Assembly (NCBI GenBank): GCA_008508345.1
Contig: QNGE01003068.1
Coordinates: 1 to 64,000 of the forward strand
Length of the DNA: 64,000 nt
Direction: 5' to 3'
Source of the DNA: Paragonimus westermani
Lineage: Eukaryota; Platyhelminthes; Trematoda; Plagiorchiida; Troglotrematidae
Shown: positions 1 to 10,980 of the stretch, in pieces
Numbering within the stretch: the stretch's first letter is position 1
How the letters are laid out: each line of letters opens with the position of its first letter
Notes under the pieces: model-generated
Database searches by the model: none
The model's input: the letters and a program-made list of their open reading frames with translations, nothing else
What the model was told of the DNA's origin: nothing
Program-made: the position numbers and the translations under genes

Positions 1-39
1 TGTGAACCACTGATGTGTTGCTGTCTATGATGATGATGA
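1..39 (+). mobile_element. 3' terminus of an RTE-type LINE, cut by window edge
   Basis: The segment reads 'gtgaaccactgatg' and then runs into a short TGA repeat. The same end occurs, reversed, directly downstream of the LINE reverse transcriptase at 4591-4636, and again at 52262-52318. RTE-clade LINEs typically end in a short microsatellite rather than poly(A), so I read this as the 3' end of another plus-strand copy whose body lies left of the window. Confidence 0.6.
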
Positions 40-732
40 CCTTTGTCAAGTTCAGGTTGGACATATACAAGAACGTAACAAGCGAGGAAGGAGGGAAGGA
101 ACGGCGATGTCTACCGACGTCTGATGGCGAAATGCCTTCGTTGACAATGAAATTTCCAAGGTTTGCTGACTGCAGGACTACGATGCTCGATTGTCTGCGG
201 GTCCGTGGCCACTAATCTCAATGAAGCATGACTTCATGTAGTCGAAAACTCGTCGTTCCAGCTTCCCAAGCTGAAGCAACCCAAGTGATTCGTCCCTAGA
301 ATGAGCGGCGCTAGGACCCAGCTACCTCACAATGACCGACGTGAGCCACTTCCGAACTAAATAACTAACTACATTTTTGATTTACCGTTGATTCTTGAAC
401 AAATTTTTCTCACAGATGAACGCTGCTTGCGTAGCACTTGTACCCAAGATCTCAACCCTCCACGCCATCTGACTTCTATCCGAATTCTATTTTTTCGATG
501 GTAGTAAGGCGTTTTTATAAGATCTTTTTCTTTCGTCGAGCCCTGAAGCACACGGCGATTATTCGATTGCAAACAATGATGTATTTGAGGCTTTTGGACA
601 CATATTTCATGACTCTCTAAGAACACCAGCCACTACCCACAGCGAACTTACTATTCTGAGCAATTACTTACATTCAGTTTGTGTCTGATAAATCTCATCT
701 TAAAAACTGCGAGTTTTTCCAAGAAGAGCTGT

Positions 733-1234
733 TCATCAAAGAGATCCTCTATGTCCCCTATTGTTTATAATGGCCTTAGATGAACTCCTCTCATTCTCAC
801 TTGATTTTGAATTCTCCCGAATTTCACCGGGCAACCGGCTGACTTATCTGATATACATGGAGGACATCATACTAGCAGCTCCTTCGAGAGAAACACTGAT
901 AATCAGCCTGGAAAATACATGGGATAACTTGCTTAGAGTTGATTTAACCTGGATCCAGTCGAAGATCCAACGCATCCACACAAGAGCAGGTGGAAAGAGA
1001 ATTACCACTATCCGTGACAGTTGGTCCTTGGAAGTGGACGGGGACACCCTACTATCTGTTTCCTCAAACAACATTCAATGCCCTCGGTGTAACGATCAAA
1101 TAAGGGAGAATCTTACCAACAGCTGCAGCTGCCGATCTTTCACAAATGCTGCACGAGGCGACGGCGGCGCTTATAGAATCCCAACAATGGGTGGAGATTT
1201 TGTGGACGTATCTACCACCAAGGTTAACTCATAG
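733..1234 (+). pseudogene. R2-like reverse transcriptase palm fragment
   Basis: The reading frame from 733 begins 'QRDPLCPLLFIMALDELL', matching the family motif GVxQGDPLSPLLFN with an R replacing the second G. It is open from 761 to the stop at 1234. Residues 'LTYLIYMEDIILAA' occupy the place of the catalytic box normally written [FY]ADD; here it is YMED, so one of the paired aspartates has become glutamate. The stretch 'GNRLTYLIYMEDI' before it and the 'LEVDGDTL' turn after it follow R2 order. Upstream and downstream homology lies in other frames, so this is a dead fragment. RNA-templated DNA synthesis is the ancestral role. Confidence 0.6.
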
Positions 1235-1559
1235 ATTATATGCCAGTGCCGTTCATGGGAATACACATAAATCCTTAGACTAGGCCGTAAAGACAAATAC
1301 CAAAAATTGCAACGACTGCTCAACGGCATACTCAGTCCGTTCTTTTACCCGGATATCAATTTCGGCGGCCTCACAGTAATCCATCTCCAAACTCGTACTG
1401 GTTTGGATAAAAATTGTCGCATCGAAAGACACTTTCGATCAAGAAATACGGTTCCACAAGAGACCTCACGTGGTTCTTTGCCTCAACTGCTCAGTCGCCT
1501 CGCTCTCACACGGACGTCAAAAGCCGGAACGATTATTACATCTAAAGAATAACCAAACT

Positions 1560-2140
1560 TGACATGCCGTGTGGCTCTTTGTGATATACTCCGTGGAAAC
1601 TGTTCACAACGTTCCTCAACGAAGGCCAAATCACAAACAAATCTTTATTACTCCTAGCCCTTGTATCACAGCGACGAAACTTAGGGTTGGCCTGCTACCT
1701 ACGAAACTCCGTCCAAAATATCGATGTGATACTAACCATGGGAGTTTCTCTCACACTTTTCAGTTGTCTTCTCACATTCTGATTAATGGGGAAAACAAAG
1801 CATCATAGCTGCATTAATAATTCGTGAACTGAGAAAGAAGAAACTCTCAATGATCTCAGAACTCCATGTGTTCACGGCTAACTTATTTTTTAAACGAAAC
1901 ATCTTTATATTCAAAGATATTGCAATCTACGTTGCCAACATGACTAATTTCGACCCCTACCGAACGGAAGTAGTAGTCAAATTGAAGAAGTACACGTAGA
2001 GTCCTCAAAATTCGTTCAATGCACTTCTACCTTTCTCAATTCCTAAAACTTCCCTTCCTACAAAACATCTCGGCTTCACTGTAATCGATAACAGAGGCTT
2101 CAAACATTTATCAACGCACGAATTCCTCCAACAAATGAGT
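1560..2140 (+). pseudogene. R2-like C-terminal region and endonuclease relic
   Basis: The frame open from 1569 to 1808 carries 'LRVGLLPTKLRPKYRC', like the arginine-rich segment preceding the CCHC knuckle of R2-clade proteins. A further stretch, 'LFFKRNIFIFKDIAIYV' near 1885-1940, sits where these proteins carry the PD-(D/E)XK restriction-like endonuclease (family order: KPD, then 'VVD/DVT'). The expected acidic residues are not preserved. The match rests on order and spacing more than on identity, so the assignment is moderate. Confidence 0.4.
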
Positions 2141-3660
2141 CTTTGAAAATGTAATACCGCGAACACTTGTGCAGCATCTGTTCAGGGCTCTCTCACGTTA
2201 TTTGATTCGTATATGAGAGATACTCTGGATATTTATTACCACCCTATACAGATGTCAACAAAAGTTAACTTCGCATACGCTGACCAAAATATGCAGCATA
2301 TAGTGTAAGAGTCACAATATCAAAACATGTGTCTCATTTAAGCATGGGTACTACACCCCCATTTAGCGAATCCTGTGTATCCTGGATTTGGAAGATGTGT
2401 GCCTTTCGTTGTTAGTGTTACTCCGGAGGATATAACATGATTTGTATAACTACTAAATATCGACGTTGTAACAAATGTCACTTCGCGCCAGGGTTTTAAA
2501 CCGCGTGTAACTGCCTCAAAAAAAACAACAAATGGGGTACGAAGTTTAGAAGTCAACCATATTGTCGGCACACAGTAATATTGAACTCGATTGTTCCAAG
2601 TTAATAGTTGTTGCTAATGTATGAGTTAGTTTGTTTTATTACACTCCGTCTGTGATATGCATATTCACAATTTTGTTCAGCCCCGCGAAATAGAATAATC
2701 GAAAACAAAAGTTTTGGGAATTGTATATATATATATACATATATATTCGACTGCGATTGCTTCGACGTGTTGATTAAGGAGTACCTGCGTATATGTGAAA
2801 AACAGAATGGGAACTAAACGTTAATTTCAAATAGACAGGTCTAGAAGCATTGATACACGGACATGTGTCCGGCATCACTGCTTGACTGCACACTGAATAA
2901 ACTGCACCAAGTGCCATCAGTCAACTTATTTACTCATTGTAGGCTAAGATAACGATTACATACCTCAAACATGAATCAACCAAGTGAAGTCATTCAGGTG
3001 AGATGACACTAGAGTTCTATAAAAATTCTGACTACAAGGTAAGGAATATACGGACAAACAAATACGGTCTGAGGGATTCGTTCGGATGAGGCTAGTTTAC
3101 AGTCTGCAAGAGACAGTGGTTTGCGGTCGCTCCAAAACCGTTGTTGGACTTACTTGGTTACTGGAATCGAAAGTCGTCGGTCGACACATCTTATCGCACG
3201 GATGAGTCAGTTGTCCCTAGCTATCAAACTCTGTCAGCTGGAACAGTACTGAGAATAACATGACAGCACAGAAGATTATGTGCTACTTCTGGCTTTGATG
3301 GTTGTGGTGAATATTGTTCACATCAAGCAACGGCCAGGCATGTGAAGTAAAATGTTCTGCTGCAAGCTGTAGCCGGCTTCCACAGTAGCCATCGGACGGC
3401 TTATAGAAGCCGTTGTGTTCAACTCCTATCACCGGCGCGAACTTGGACACTTCATACACGATTCCTTGTCCATACGTATTTTCCCCTGAGAGTGGGGGAG
3501 GTTGATGTGCAAGCTTATTCTAGCCAAACCAACTAATCACAGGTCCAACGACTCCTAAACACAACTTCAGTGAATCGGATTGTCACAAAGAAGTGACTAC
3601 TGAAGGACACTACCACAAAATGAGTAAATCTTCTACAATGAAAGTTAATATGTGGCCACA
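2141..3660. other. no gene or element recognised
   Basis: Stops are dense in all six frames and I recognise no family. The only notable item is the TA microsatellite near 2726. Confidence 0.5.
2726..2748. repeat. TA-rich microsatellite
   Basis: A run of about eleven TA/CA units, 'tatatatatatatacatata'. It is a simple repeat with no associated gene. Confidence 0.8.
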
Positions 3661-4590
3661 TACAGACAAGTTTGGCTACTTCACTTACGGTTAACCACGT
3701 TTGTAGCCGCTTGGATAGAGCTTTAACGCATGCTAATAATTGCAGGGACTGCAGTATTCAGCATCAAGGTCTCTCCATCATTTACGGTCTCTGTGGTGAA
3801 GACAGAGCAAAAGCCTGTCAATTACTCCGGTGCACAGATACGGTGCTCAGTTTAATTCCAGAAATCAAGAAGACCGCTGGGCCATCTGTTGGAAGATTGT
3901 GTAGTTTATGGTAAGAGTGTACCCAAAGGAATCATCTTGAACGTGCCTGGCAATCAAAAAATTTGACTGACAGTAAGAAAGAGCGTAGAAAGACAGTAAG
4001 TCTATGCTGGTTAACAGGCGTCCGTCTGCTCTATAACTGCCTTCATGGGTTTACAGTTGGTTAGTGAATTGAGTGAGAGAAACAAACCACTTCACAGCTT
4101 GTTGAACAGTTCGTTTGAATGACACTGCATTAGGAATTTGATGAGTTGTAAAATATTTCACCCATCCAATGACTTGAAAAAGATGGAGCCCTGAAAAGCC
4201 ACTTGGTCCCATTAGTCAGTTTACCAGTATTTTGAGTTTACATTTCACAAAAGACTTGAAGCTGACAGATAGTCCGCTATGTGGAAAGTCGCCTACAGGT
4301 TAAACATTTGCGGATACGCATACAGAAGTGCAGATCAGCCGCTATGAAGAAACGTGATGGAGCATTTAAACGAGAAGTAGAACTGTCCTCTAGTAGAAGG
4401 GTGTCTTCAAAAACAAGACGCACTTCAAAAGTGACATTGAGGGTGAAGTCTTCACAGTGTTAATAATACTTGCAACCAAAAAATCGCCTAGCTGCTTCGA
4501 TTGTTTTTCGCAACATAACTGTCTTCTAACGAATCGGAAGCACTCGTTAGAATAGATTAGTGCCGTGAATACCACTTACCAACACCATTT
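3661..4590. other. unassigned; short open frames only
   Basis: Two chance-length open frames (3672-3914 and 4281-4463, plus strand) lie here. Neither resembles a family I know, and their lengths are within expectation for AT-rich noncoding DNA. Confidence 0.45.
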
Positions 4591-4695
4591 TCATCATCAT
4601 CATCATGAAGAGCAATACATCAGTGGTTCACACTAATGCCACACAACCATGAAGAAAAAGCAAAACTTATGTATGGAAAGAGAAGGAAAAAAGAA

Positions 4696-4696
4696 N
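4696..4696. other. single N, assembly join inside the LINE
   Basis: One undetermined base sits exactly where the LINE protein homology breaks off and 3' UTR sequence resumes. A one-base N usually marks a scaffold join or a gap of negative estimated size. The missing LINE interior may therefore be an assembly loss. Confidence 0.8.
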
Positions 4697-4739
4697 TCTA
4701 CCCTGAGCGGCCAGGTCTCGCTGCCGTGAAGTGATACGG

Positions 4740-5850
4740 CCCCCACGGTTGTCTTATATACGCGACCTTTGAACTTCAGAGAAATACCTCTCCCTCTGTC
4801 GCCAGAGGTGCCTCAAATCAGCGAATACCGCCATAGCCTCAGAGATGCGCGCTTTTGTTTCATCCCCTACATACCCGCCGCCGCCGCCGGTGATGCAGCT
4901 TTCCAGATATACAAACCGGTCAATAATCTCCATGACTACGTTATCTAACATCAGATCCACGTGATCACGGCAGTTCTGCAGAAAGCACTCTGCATTTTGA
5001 GGCTGCAAAGCGCATTCCGAAATATTCAGCAGAACGCAAAATAGCGTCTAGCATTACTTGTGCCGGTTGAAAGTTGTCACACAGCAACACCCGGCCGTCA
5101 ACATAATCAAGATCACTCAGTCTTTCACCAGGTAGGAGGTCCACGCCGGCATCTTGTGAGTGCCGCAGACAATCCTCCATTATTTCGTCTATGACGAAAT
5201 TGAACAAGAATTGAGAGTGGACAGCCATGACGTACGCCACTCATGGTGCTGAAACTGCCGGACAGTTCACCGTAAACCCTAACCTGAGCTGAAGTATGGG
5301 AATAGAGTGCCGACAGTATGTTCACGTACTTAGTCGGCACACCTCTGCGTTTCAGCAACTCTAAAAGTGTAGATCGATCCACCGAATCGAAAGCACCTTC
5401 ATAGTCGAGAAATACAACTGTTGGCCGGCGGTACGCACAACGTTGCTCCAACGTTTGACGAAGAGTGAAAATGTGATCTATGCATCCCCGCCCGGGGGAA
5501 GTCCTGCCTGTTCTTCCCTTATGTTTACCTCCCGAGCTGCAGTGGGGCGGCGAAGTATACTGGATGCTAGAACCCTAGGAATTACTGGGATCAAACTAAT
5601 TCCTCTGTGGTTTTCGCAAGAACCCCTGATACCTTTTTTGAAAATGGGAACTATTATCGAGTGAACCCAATTCGAGGGGATAGTTTCCGTCGTCCACACA
5701 ATTTGGAATAACTGAGCCAAGGCTTTTATCAACGCCTCTCCCCCTTCTTTGAAAAGTGCCGGCACGAGGTCATCTGGACCAGCAGCCTTATTGCGCTTGA
5801 GAGCCGCAATGCAATTGTGGACTTCGGACTCAGTCCATGTTACCGCATTA
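4740..5850 (-). pseudogene. RTE-type LINE reverse transcriptase, frameshifted
   Basis: Four overlapping minus-strand frames (5891-5478, 5451-5125, 5240-4965, 5008-4754) together give an RT domain, so at least three frameshifts separate them. In order: the GPDD entry motif, 'TIPSNWVHSIIVPIFKKG', 'GISLIPVIPRVLAS', 'VFLDYEGAFDSVDRSTL', 'GVRHGCPLS', 'LFNFVIDEIMEDCL', the catalytic box, and the thumb 'DRFVYLESCITGG ... ARISEAMAVFADLRHLW'. The catalytic box, near 5100, is YVDG instead of YADD, which removes a catalytic aspartate. A glycine run from a CCG repeat near 4880 is inserted in the thumb. This would have been the RT of a target-primed retrotransposon; it is inactive here. Confidence 0.85.
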
Positions 5851-6150
5851 CCGCAGTGCCATCGAAACACACCAACAATCAGTCTGTACAATCGCTAGAC
5901 TCGTCCTGATCACTGGCCACGTTATCAACCTAGCCTGTCGTTCGGCATCTCATCACATCGTTCTAATTCAATCTTATTGTGATTTGTTGAAAAGATTTCA
6001 ACCAGCCACTGAAGCCAGGTTCATGAACAGCTGTCCCCGAGCCTGAGTCTGTATGGGATTTGGTGATCCTTCCTACACCAATGATTGAGTATCTACACTC
6101 TTTGCTGAATTATATTGTTGTAAATCTTATCGATTTATTATTATTATATA
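5851..6150 (+). mobile_element. PLE C-terminal and 3' fragment
   Basis: The plus strand encodes 'IETHQQSVCTIARLVLITGHV', aligning with 'VETRKQPASAVARHVLTTGH' of the copy at 13 kb. The TGH motif belongs to the C-terminal part of the Penelope GIY-YIG endonuclease region. Downstream, 'gatccttcctacaccaatga' around 6070 matches the post-stop sequence of the 13-kb copy ('gacctttcctaaaccaacag'). The fragment begins exactly where the RTE LINE's 5' end stops. The ribozyme expected about 100 bases further on is not recognisable. Confidence 0.7.
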
Positions 6151-7719
6151 TAACTGTTTGCTGATCAGTTTGTAGGTTGATCGTTTTGTCCTTTTCACAA
6201 GCTTTTAAAGTAAAATGGACATGCAGCCAATAGGAGAGCGGGTTATTTTCTCAGCCAATCAGTTCAGTTCAGCGTTGTAAAACTGTTAGCGAATGTGGCG
6301 TTCATACTGGTCCGACCATCGCAGTCTCTGTGCATTGGAGCCGACCAAGTTGGTACTTAGTAATGAGAGAAAAGACCACCCAGCCCAGTAAATCTGATGA
6401 TGCAAACGATTTACTTGATTTTCGATGAATTCGCTCCGTCATTCATTTGACCAGCTTTGTTACCGGCTGTTCAGCCGTGTGATCAGGTAGGCTCAAATCC
6501 GCTGTGCTTAAGTACGCTGATGTAACTTCAAATAAGCCGGAGATAACGTGTGGGACATTTATGTGTTGCATCAAACAAAGTGCCTGGAAAACGTGTGTAC
6601 CATCTTGCTAAACTGCAGAACGGAAACTTCACTGAGCGGTTAGAATTTTGCGTTTTGGAAATTTTCAACTATACGCCTGATCTTTCAATGGCAATCGCTT
6701 CCATCTGGAGGCTAAACACCAAATGTTTCAACATATTCGTTTCGTTTCAAACGTCAAAACAGTTCGCATGTAGCAGTTTATCACTGGGATGTTTTCAGAA
6801 AGGTCAGTTTCTGCCTATACACAAACATCACTACTGATTCGGCTGGTATGGTTATAGAGAGAACGAGACAATCTGTTTCATTAAACGAATATCATGAAAC
6901 TGGAAACCGTAGAAAGAATGCCAACTAGACCACGTTTCACTACAACTTAAACAACTGAGCGTCGCAGTCTTCCATAGTGTTGGGACATAGTAAGGTAGAA
7001 TAAAATTATTCAGAATGTTGGGATAAGAAGTATCCATTAATGTATTCAAGAATGTTCAGCTTTACATGTTAATGACTCACCCGAAGCACTGGTAGATTTT
7101 TGTGAAATAGTAGTACTTGACTAAAAGAATTATTTATGCAAAATGATTTTGCAGACCGTACCTTTCTTTTTCTTGCAAAAAATACCCCATTTAGGTTACC
7201 GAACCCTCTTCCTCTGCCCCGTTGCATAGACGCCTGCTCATTTGCTACGGTGGAAATAAACGGGGGTAGGTATGGACAATGATAAACAGACAAACGGGAA
7301 ATGATGAAAGTAACTTGTTTGGAAAAGTAATGAGTTATACGACTTATAAATGTGTGAAGTATGTTAGAGCAGAAGAACTAATCTGAGTGGGAAACGTCGA
7401 TCCAGGTAGATCAGGTTCTTCGAGTTCGTACTCGTTTGAAGACATATTCGGTTAAATCTGAAGTATACTTGATTTAGTAATACCGAATAATTGCATCTCA
7501 GCTTATTAGAAATTCATGGTTAAGTATGAATTGCCACAGTTTCTACGAAATGTTCAATGAGTAAATACACCCATAACGATCCATCCAACGGCATTCGACA
7601 TCTAAATTCAGTCCTCAAAATAAGAACCAAAGCAGAGGGTACCATGCAGTCATGACAGTAGCAATCGTGACCTCAACTCATACGCAAGAGAACACAAAAT
7701 AAAACAGAAATACTACTAC
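6151..7719. other. unassigned, includes a short ATT/TA simple repeat
   Basis: A short ATT/TA simple repeat lies at about 6128-6150. Sequence near 6180 ('gatcgttttgtcct') resembles sequence 3' of the PLE at 18.5 kb, so the PLE terminal region may reach further right than called. Beyond that I recognise nothing. Confidence 0.4.
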
Positions 7720-7738
7720 CACATTTCTTAGATAACAC

Positions 7739-7807
7739 CTAATTCGTAGTCATTGACAAAATGAGAAACAAACAGGAGAAAGCAACGAAACCAATACTCA
7801 TCGCCAT
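7739..7807 (-). pseudogene. signal-peptide leader exon, copy 1 (stop codon)
   Basis: From ATG at 7807 the frame reads 'MAMSIGFVAFSCLFLILSMTTN' and then TAG. The hydrophobic core (GFVAFSCLFLILS) with a short neutral N-terminus looks like a secretion signal. Copy 2 is identical through 'SMTT', then continues 'KEALSKK' to a good splice donor, whereas here the equivalent bases give a stop and the donor has become GTGGTA. I read it as a disabled duplicate of the exon at 16158-16242. The protein family is unknown. Confidence 0.4.
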
Positions 7808-7840
7808 ATCACAACGAATTCCAAGTTGGACTGTACACCC

Positions 7841-7850
7841 GAATATATAA
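7841..7850 (-). promoter_or_regulatory. TATA-like box upstream of the leader frame, copy 1
   Basis: The minus strand reads TTATATATTC, 34 bases upstream of the ATG at 7807. A start site about 30 bases downstream of the box would leave a very short 5' UTR. The identical arrangement is present in copy 2. Confidence 0.45.
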
Positions 7851-8274
7851 ACCACTGAATCAAACCAACTGAATGAATATCGTTGAACAACACGACACTG
7901 AAATCTCAGAGAACTCTCATCGGACACTCAAATTCTGAAGGATGCCACAGTTCCTTCCGATCTCACGGACCCACTCATTTAACAGTCTACTCAAAACGTT
8001 GAGCTTTTTGAATGCACTCTCCTCAACTGTCCGCCAGAACACTCGTGCTCTACTCACGCGGTCGCTTGCGCGAAATGACGAGGTTTTCGCGTGTGATTGA
8101 GCTGGTCACGTACACACCAGATTGAACGAGAATGGAGTTATGGTGTATTATCAGATCGGATGATCTTGGACCGCGTCCACGTCGAATGCAGTGGATCTGT
8201 TCGAACTCGGTGTTTTTCAACAAAACCGAAATGTAATTTGCGGCCGCCATCTAGATTTCATATGAACCATTTTG

Positions 8275-10290
8275 CTGAGACGTTTCCCCTGAGTCTTCCA
8301 TATAGTTTATACGACAGTGAAGCATAGTTCTCCTGTGGTCCGTATAAAAACAAGGGGACGAACACAGTCAACAAGAGTTTTTAAGTTGGTCCGTCGGCTT
8401 CTAAGCGCTGTTATATTAAAGTCATGTAAAATGGAGAATAAACTGTTACTTCCACGTTATAGTCCATTGAAATTGAAAATGTAAGCTGGTGTGTCATTAT
8501 CCGGAAAAACTAGTGCGAACGAATGACTAGGTAGGCGGCCGCGCCGCCAGCATGATGTGTCATCACGAAAAATGGCCCGGTGTGATCATTCAGTCTGCTG
8601 TTTGTTTGATGTTTCTTTCGAAGTGTTATCGACGCTTATCTTATACTGAACAGTGGTGCCGTCCCCATCACCCCAAATTTAAAACGGAAAAGCGGCAAAT
8701 CCATTCACTGCTTACTATAAACTAATCTACAGGCCGCGATTTTGGAGACATCAAGACGGAGAATGTGCACGACGTAATCAACATCACTGGAAGTCGGTGA
8801 GAGCAACTCCGAACTCTTCATGATTGGTAAGCTGACGATGATTTTAGTACTCGATTAACTGTAAGACAAGCGCAATAAAATATAACACTGTTAAAAGTAA
8901 GATTCAAAAGACTGGTTGCAACATTGTTTCTAATGTACAATTCTGAACAGATGTTAAGTATTACATTCATTCATAGTCCATCTATAGAAGCTAGTTCAGA
9001 GCCGGATGTCGATGTGTAAAGAAACTAGTTCATCTTCCTTCCCTTTGCACTACCACAAACCTCTGGTAATGAAGTTTTGATCAACTCCAGAATGAGAATC
9101 ACCAAGTAGACACTGAATCTAAAGAATGTGCGTTTAGGAATCTCATCAAGGCGTACTGTACTTCAAAGTTACTATTTCGTTTTCTTTTACCCTTGCTCAG
9201 CCTATTTAGGCAGAGGAGTGGGTTTCAGGGGAACACAAAGACAAAACTTCCCTTTCGGTCTGAAGATTTTCTATTGAGCTCACAAAGTAATCACAAGGAT
9301 AAGCTATCTCTTTCCTAAAATTCCTTGTGTATAATGAAATCGTATTTATTGCCTTTGTAAAAAGTTAGATTTAAATGGTGCATGAAAAATCAATGCGAAT
9401 GATTTCACTTCGATCAACAGCGACAATAACACATTTTGGTAGTCATCGGCATTCCCGGCCTAAAGATATCAAATCAGTGATGAATTCTGAATATGGGATT
9501 TTCCCCCGCTTATCGTAGCGTGAACCATTGTTACAAACTTTCGAATGTAAACACAAACAACGTTTACTCAGTAATTTACATTCTACTATGTCCCTGTTAC
9601 CATCACTTTTTCTTCCTCCGAACAATCCGCTTTTATCACTATATGCTTGATTCATCTTCTACTTCGGAAAATGTAGTTTATTGGATTCGAGCTTAGGCCC
9701 GTAGTAACTAAAGTATCGAGGTAAATGTTGTTTGAGCCGTTTCTACCCCATGAATTGAAGAGTACTGCAGAGTGGTCGCGAATTATCGATTACAAAATAC
9801 ACACCAAGGAACTCCATAGGATTGCACTGGAACAATCATGAGCAGCTAACCAGAAACCAGTAACTTGAGACTTATTAACTAACAGAAAGAAAGAGATAAG
9901 TTGTCAACGTTAGTTCAACGTGGGAAGCCTTCTTGTCACACCAAATCACGATGTGTGGATATTCCTTTCGAAAGAAGGTGATCGATTCTACAAAATGTAT
10001 TCTACTACATCAGTCCTAACGAATAAAGTGAAGGAGAGAACATTTTACCCATAAAGTCTGAATTCTTCCGAATTTATTCTGTCCCACGGTGTACGACTAT
10101 GTAATCAAATTCTATGTCAAGGTAAATTTGCCAATTTCTAGAAGATCTATACAGCGATGCCTATCTGTAAAGCCGGTGTACGCAGTGGGTCTGACAACCA
10201 CAGGTTGACTGCATTTTCGTTGACTGGCTCAGAGTTCACGGAGATCTGAACGGACAAACAGCCACATGAGCATTTCAGTCACTTCGCGCT
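8275..10290. other. unassigned stretch
   Basis: There is no open frame with recognisable homology and no clear repeat. GC-rich 'gcggccgcgccgcc' at about 8535 is the only compositional oddity. Confidence 0.45.
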
Positions 10291-10980
10291 GTGACCCGAC
10301 GACTGGCATACACTTCGAAAAGGAGTCTGGTGTTTTATCAGTTTACTTGCTGCTCAGGCAGACAGGGCAAAGCAGCTGACAAGTCAGCTGATGCAATCTT
10401 TATAGACTGTGTTAAAACGCTTGGCCAGGTATACCATTCAGTACTCAGCTTGAAGCTTTCTAACTATGGTAAGGAAAATTCTCCACTTTTTCGGTTCATT
10501 GATTACACCAAAGCTTGGATATCACTGAGCGGAGCATTTTTAGACCGGTGTTGTGTGACCAGCAGTGATCTACAAGGTTCTTTACTAGGGCTTCTGTTCT
10601 TTGTTTTGTTAGTGTTTGAGACTCAGGGGTCACGAATTTCTCGTTACTACTGCGTGTTGATTACACCGACATTTGCTGTTTGATGGGAAATGTAAATCAA
10701 GGTAAAAAAACTATGGAGCAATTTGAAGGCATCACACCTCTAGTTCACAGATAACCGAAACCAGTTTAATGTGGTATAATGTCAAACGGTGCACCCCCGT
10801 CATTCGCGTTGGACACAGTGCATTCCTGAGTAGAAAGTATTGGGTAGCAACAGTCGTGATTGTGATTTAAGAAAGACATGTTTCAGATGGCTTCACTCAA
10901 TCGTCAAACAGTTCGTCAGTAATCAAAAGCTAACTGGGTGCGTGGGTTACTCATCAAACTGCTTGGACGTTTTCACCGAG
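10291..10980 (+). pseudogene. CR1/jockey-like LINE reverse transcriptase fragment
   Basis: An open frame of 130 codons (10291-10683) contains 'DAIFIDCVKTLGQVYHSVL', matching the family's 'DVIFIDFSKAFDKVxHSLL', then 'LKLSNYG', and 'VTSSDLQGSLLGLLFFVLL' for 'VTSGVPQGSVLGPLLFLLYI'. The catalytic YADD position falls near 10655-10675 as 'DYTDI'. Further along, in another frame, 'WYNVKRCTPVIRVGHS' (about 10770-10820) fits the 'FNVxKCxVxRxGHS' block, and 'LGAWVTHQT' near 10940 fits 'DLGVWVT'. The order is exactly that of CR1-type RT, so the family call is firm although every catalytic motif is damaged. The open frame 10997-11341 just downstream may be its C-terminus, but I could not align it. Confidence 0.75.

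Larger units (their letters stand above)
360..2140 (+). mobile_element. R2-like LINE remnant (RT plus restriction-like endonuclease)
   Basis: This is a heavily mutated plus-strand LINE body. Translated pieces from shifting frames follow the order of R2-clade proteins: an RT entry region around 430-620 (a 'proline-rich then VVRRFYKI' block), the fingers/palm boundary at about 733-765, the palm at 761-900, thumb-like sequence to 1234, an 'LRVGLLPTKLRPKYRC' stretch near 1680-1725 resembling the segment before the R2 C-terminal zinc knuckle, and endonuclease-like sequence to about 2140. R2 itself sits in 28S rDNA. No rRNA sequence flanks this copy, so it is either an R2-clade relative with other targets or a transposed corpse. 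No frame is long enough to be functional. Confidence 0.6.
4591..5850 (-). mobile_element. RTE-type LINE, 5'-truncated and internally interrupted
   Basis: On the minus strand the element runs from an RT entry motif at about 5840 to a TGA-repeat 3' end at 4591. RT homology covers the block 'LKRNKAAGPDDLVPALFK', the 'VPIFKKG' motif, the 'VFLDYEGAFDSVDR' motif, 'GVRHGCPLS' and the thumb. At 4696 an N interrupts the element just after 'SETWPLRV', where family members continue for roughly another hundred residues; immediately beyond the N is 3' UTR-like sequence ending in the same terminus as at positions 1-39 and 52262-52318. The 5' end stops against a PLE fragment at about 5850. No clear target-site duplication was found. 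Confidence 0.8.
7720..8274 (-). repeat. 555-bp duplicated segment, copy 1 (promoter and leader exon)
   Basis: This segment matches 16156-16712 in the same orientation, 8.4 kb away, with about 20 substitutions in all. The differences are not spread evenly: 7745-7997 shows no difference from 16180-16432 over 253 bases, while both flanks diverge. The identical block contains a TATA-like box and a short signal-peptide reading frame on the minus strand. The segment ends have no TG...CA termini and I see no target-site duplication, so it is not an obvious LTR. Confidence 0.85.

Noticed and set aside
6399..6440. CTGATGA downstream of the 6-kb PLE fragment
   Set aside because: No GAAA box at a suitable distance and no stem I pairing.
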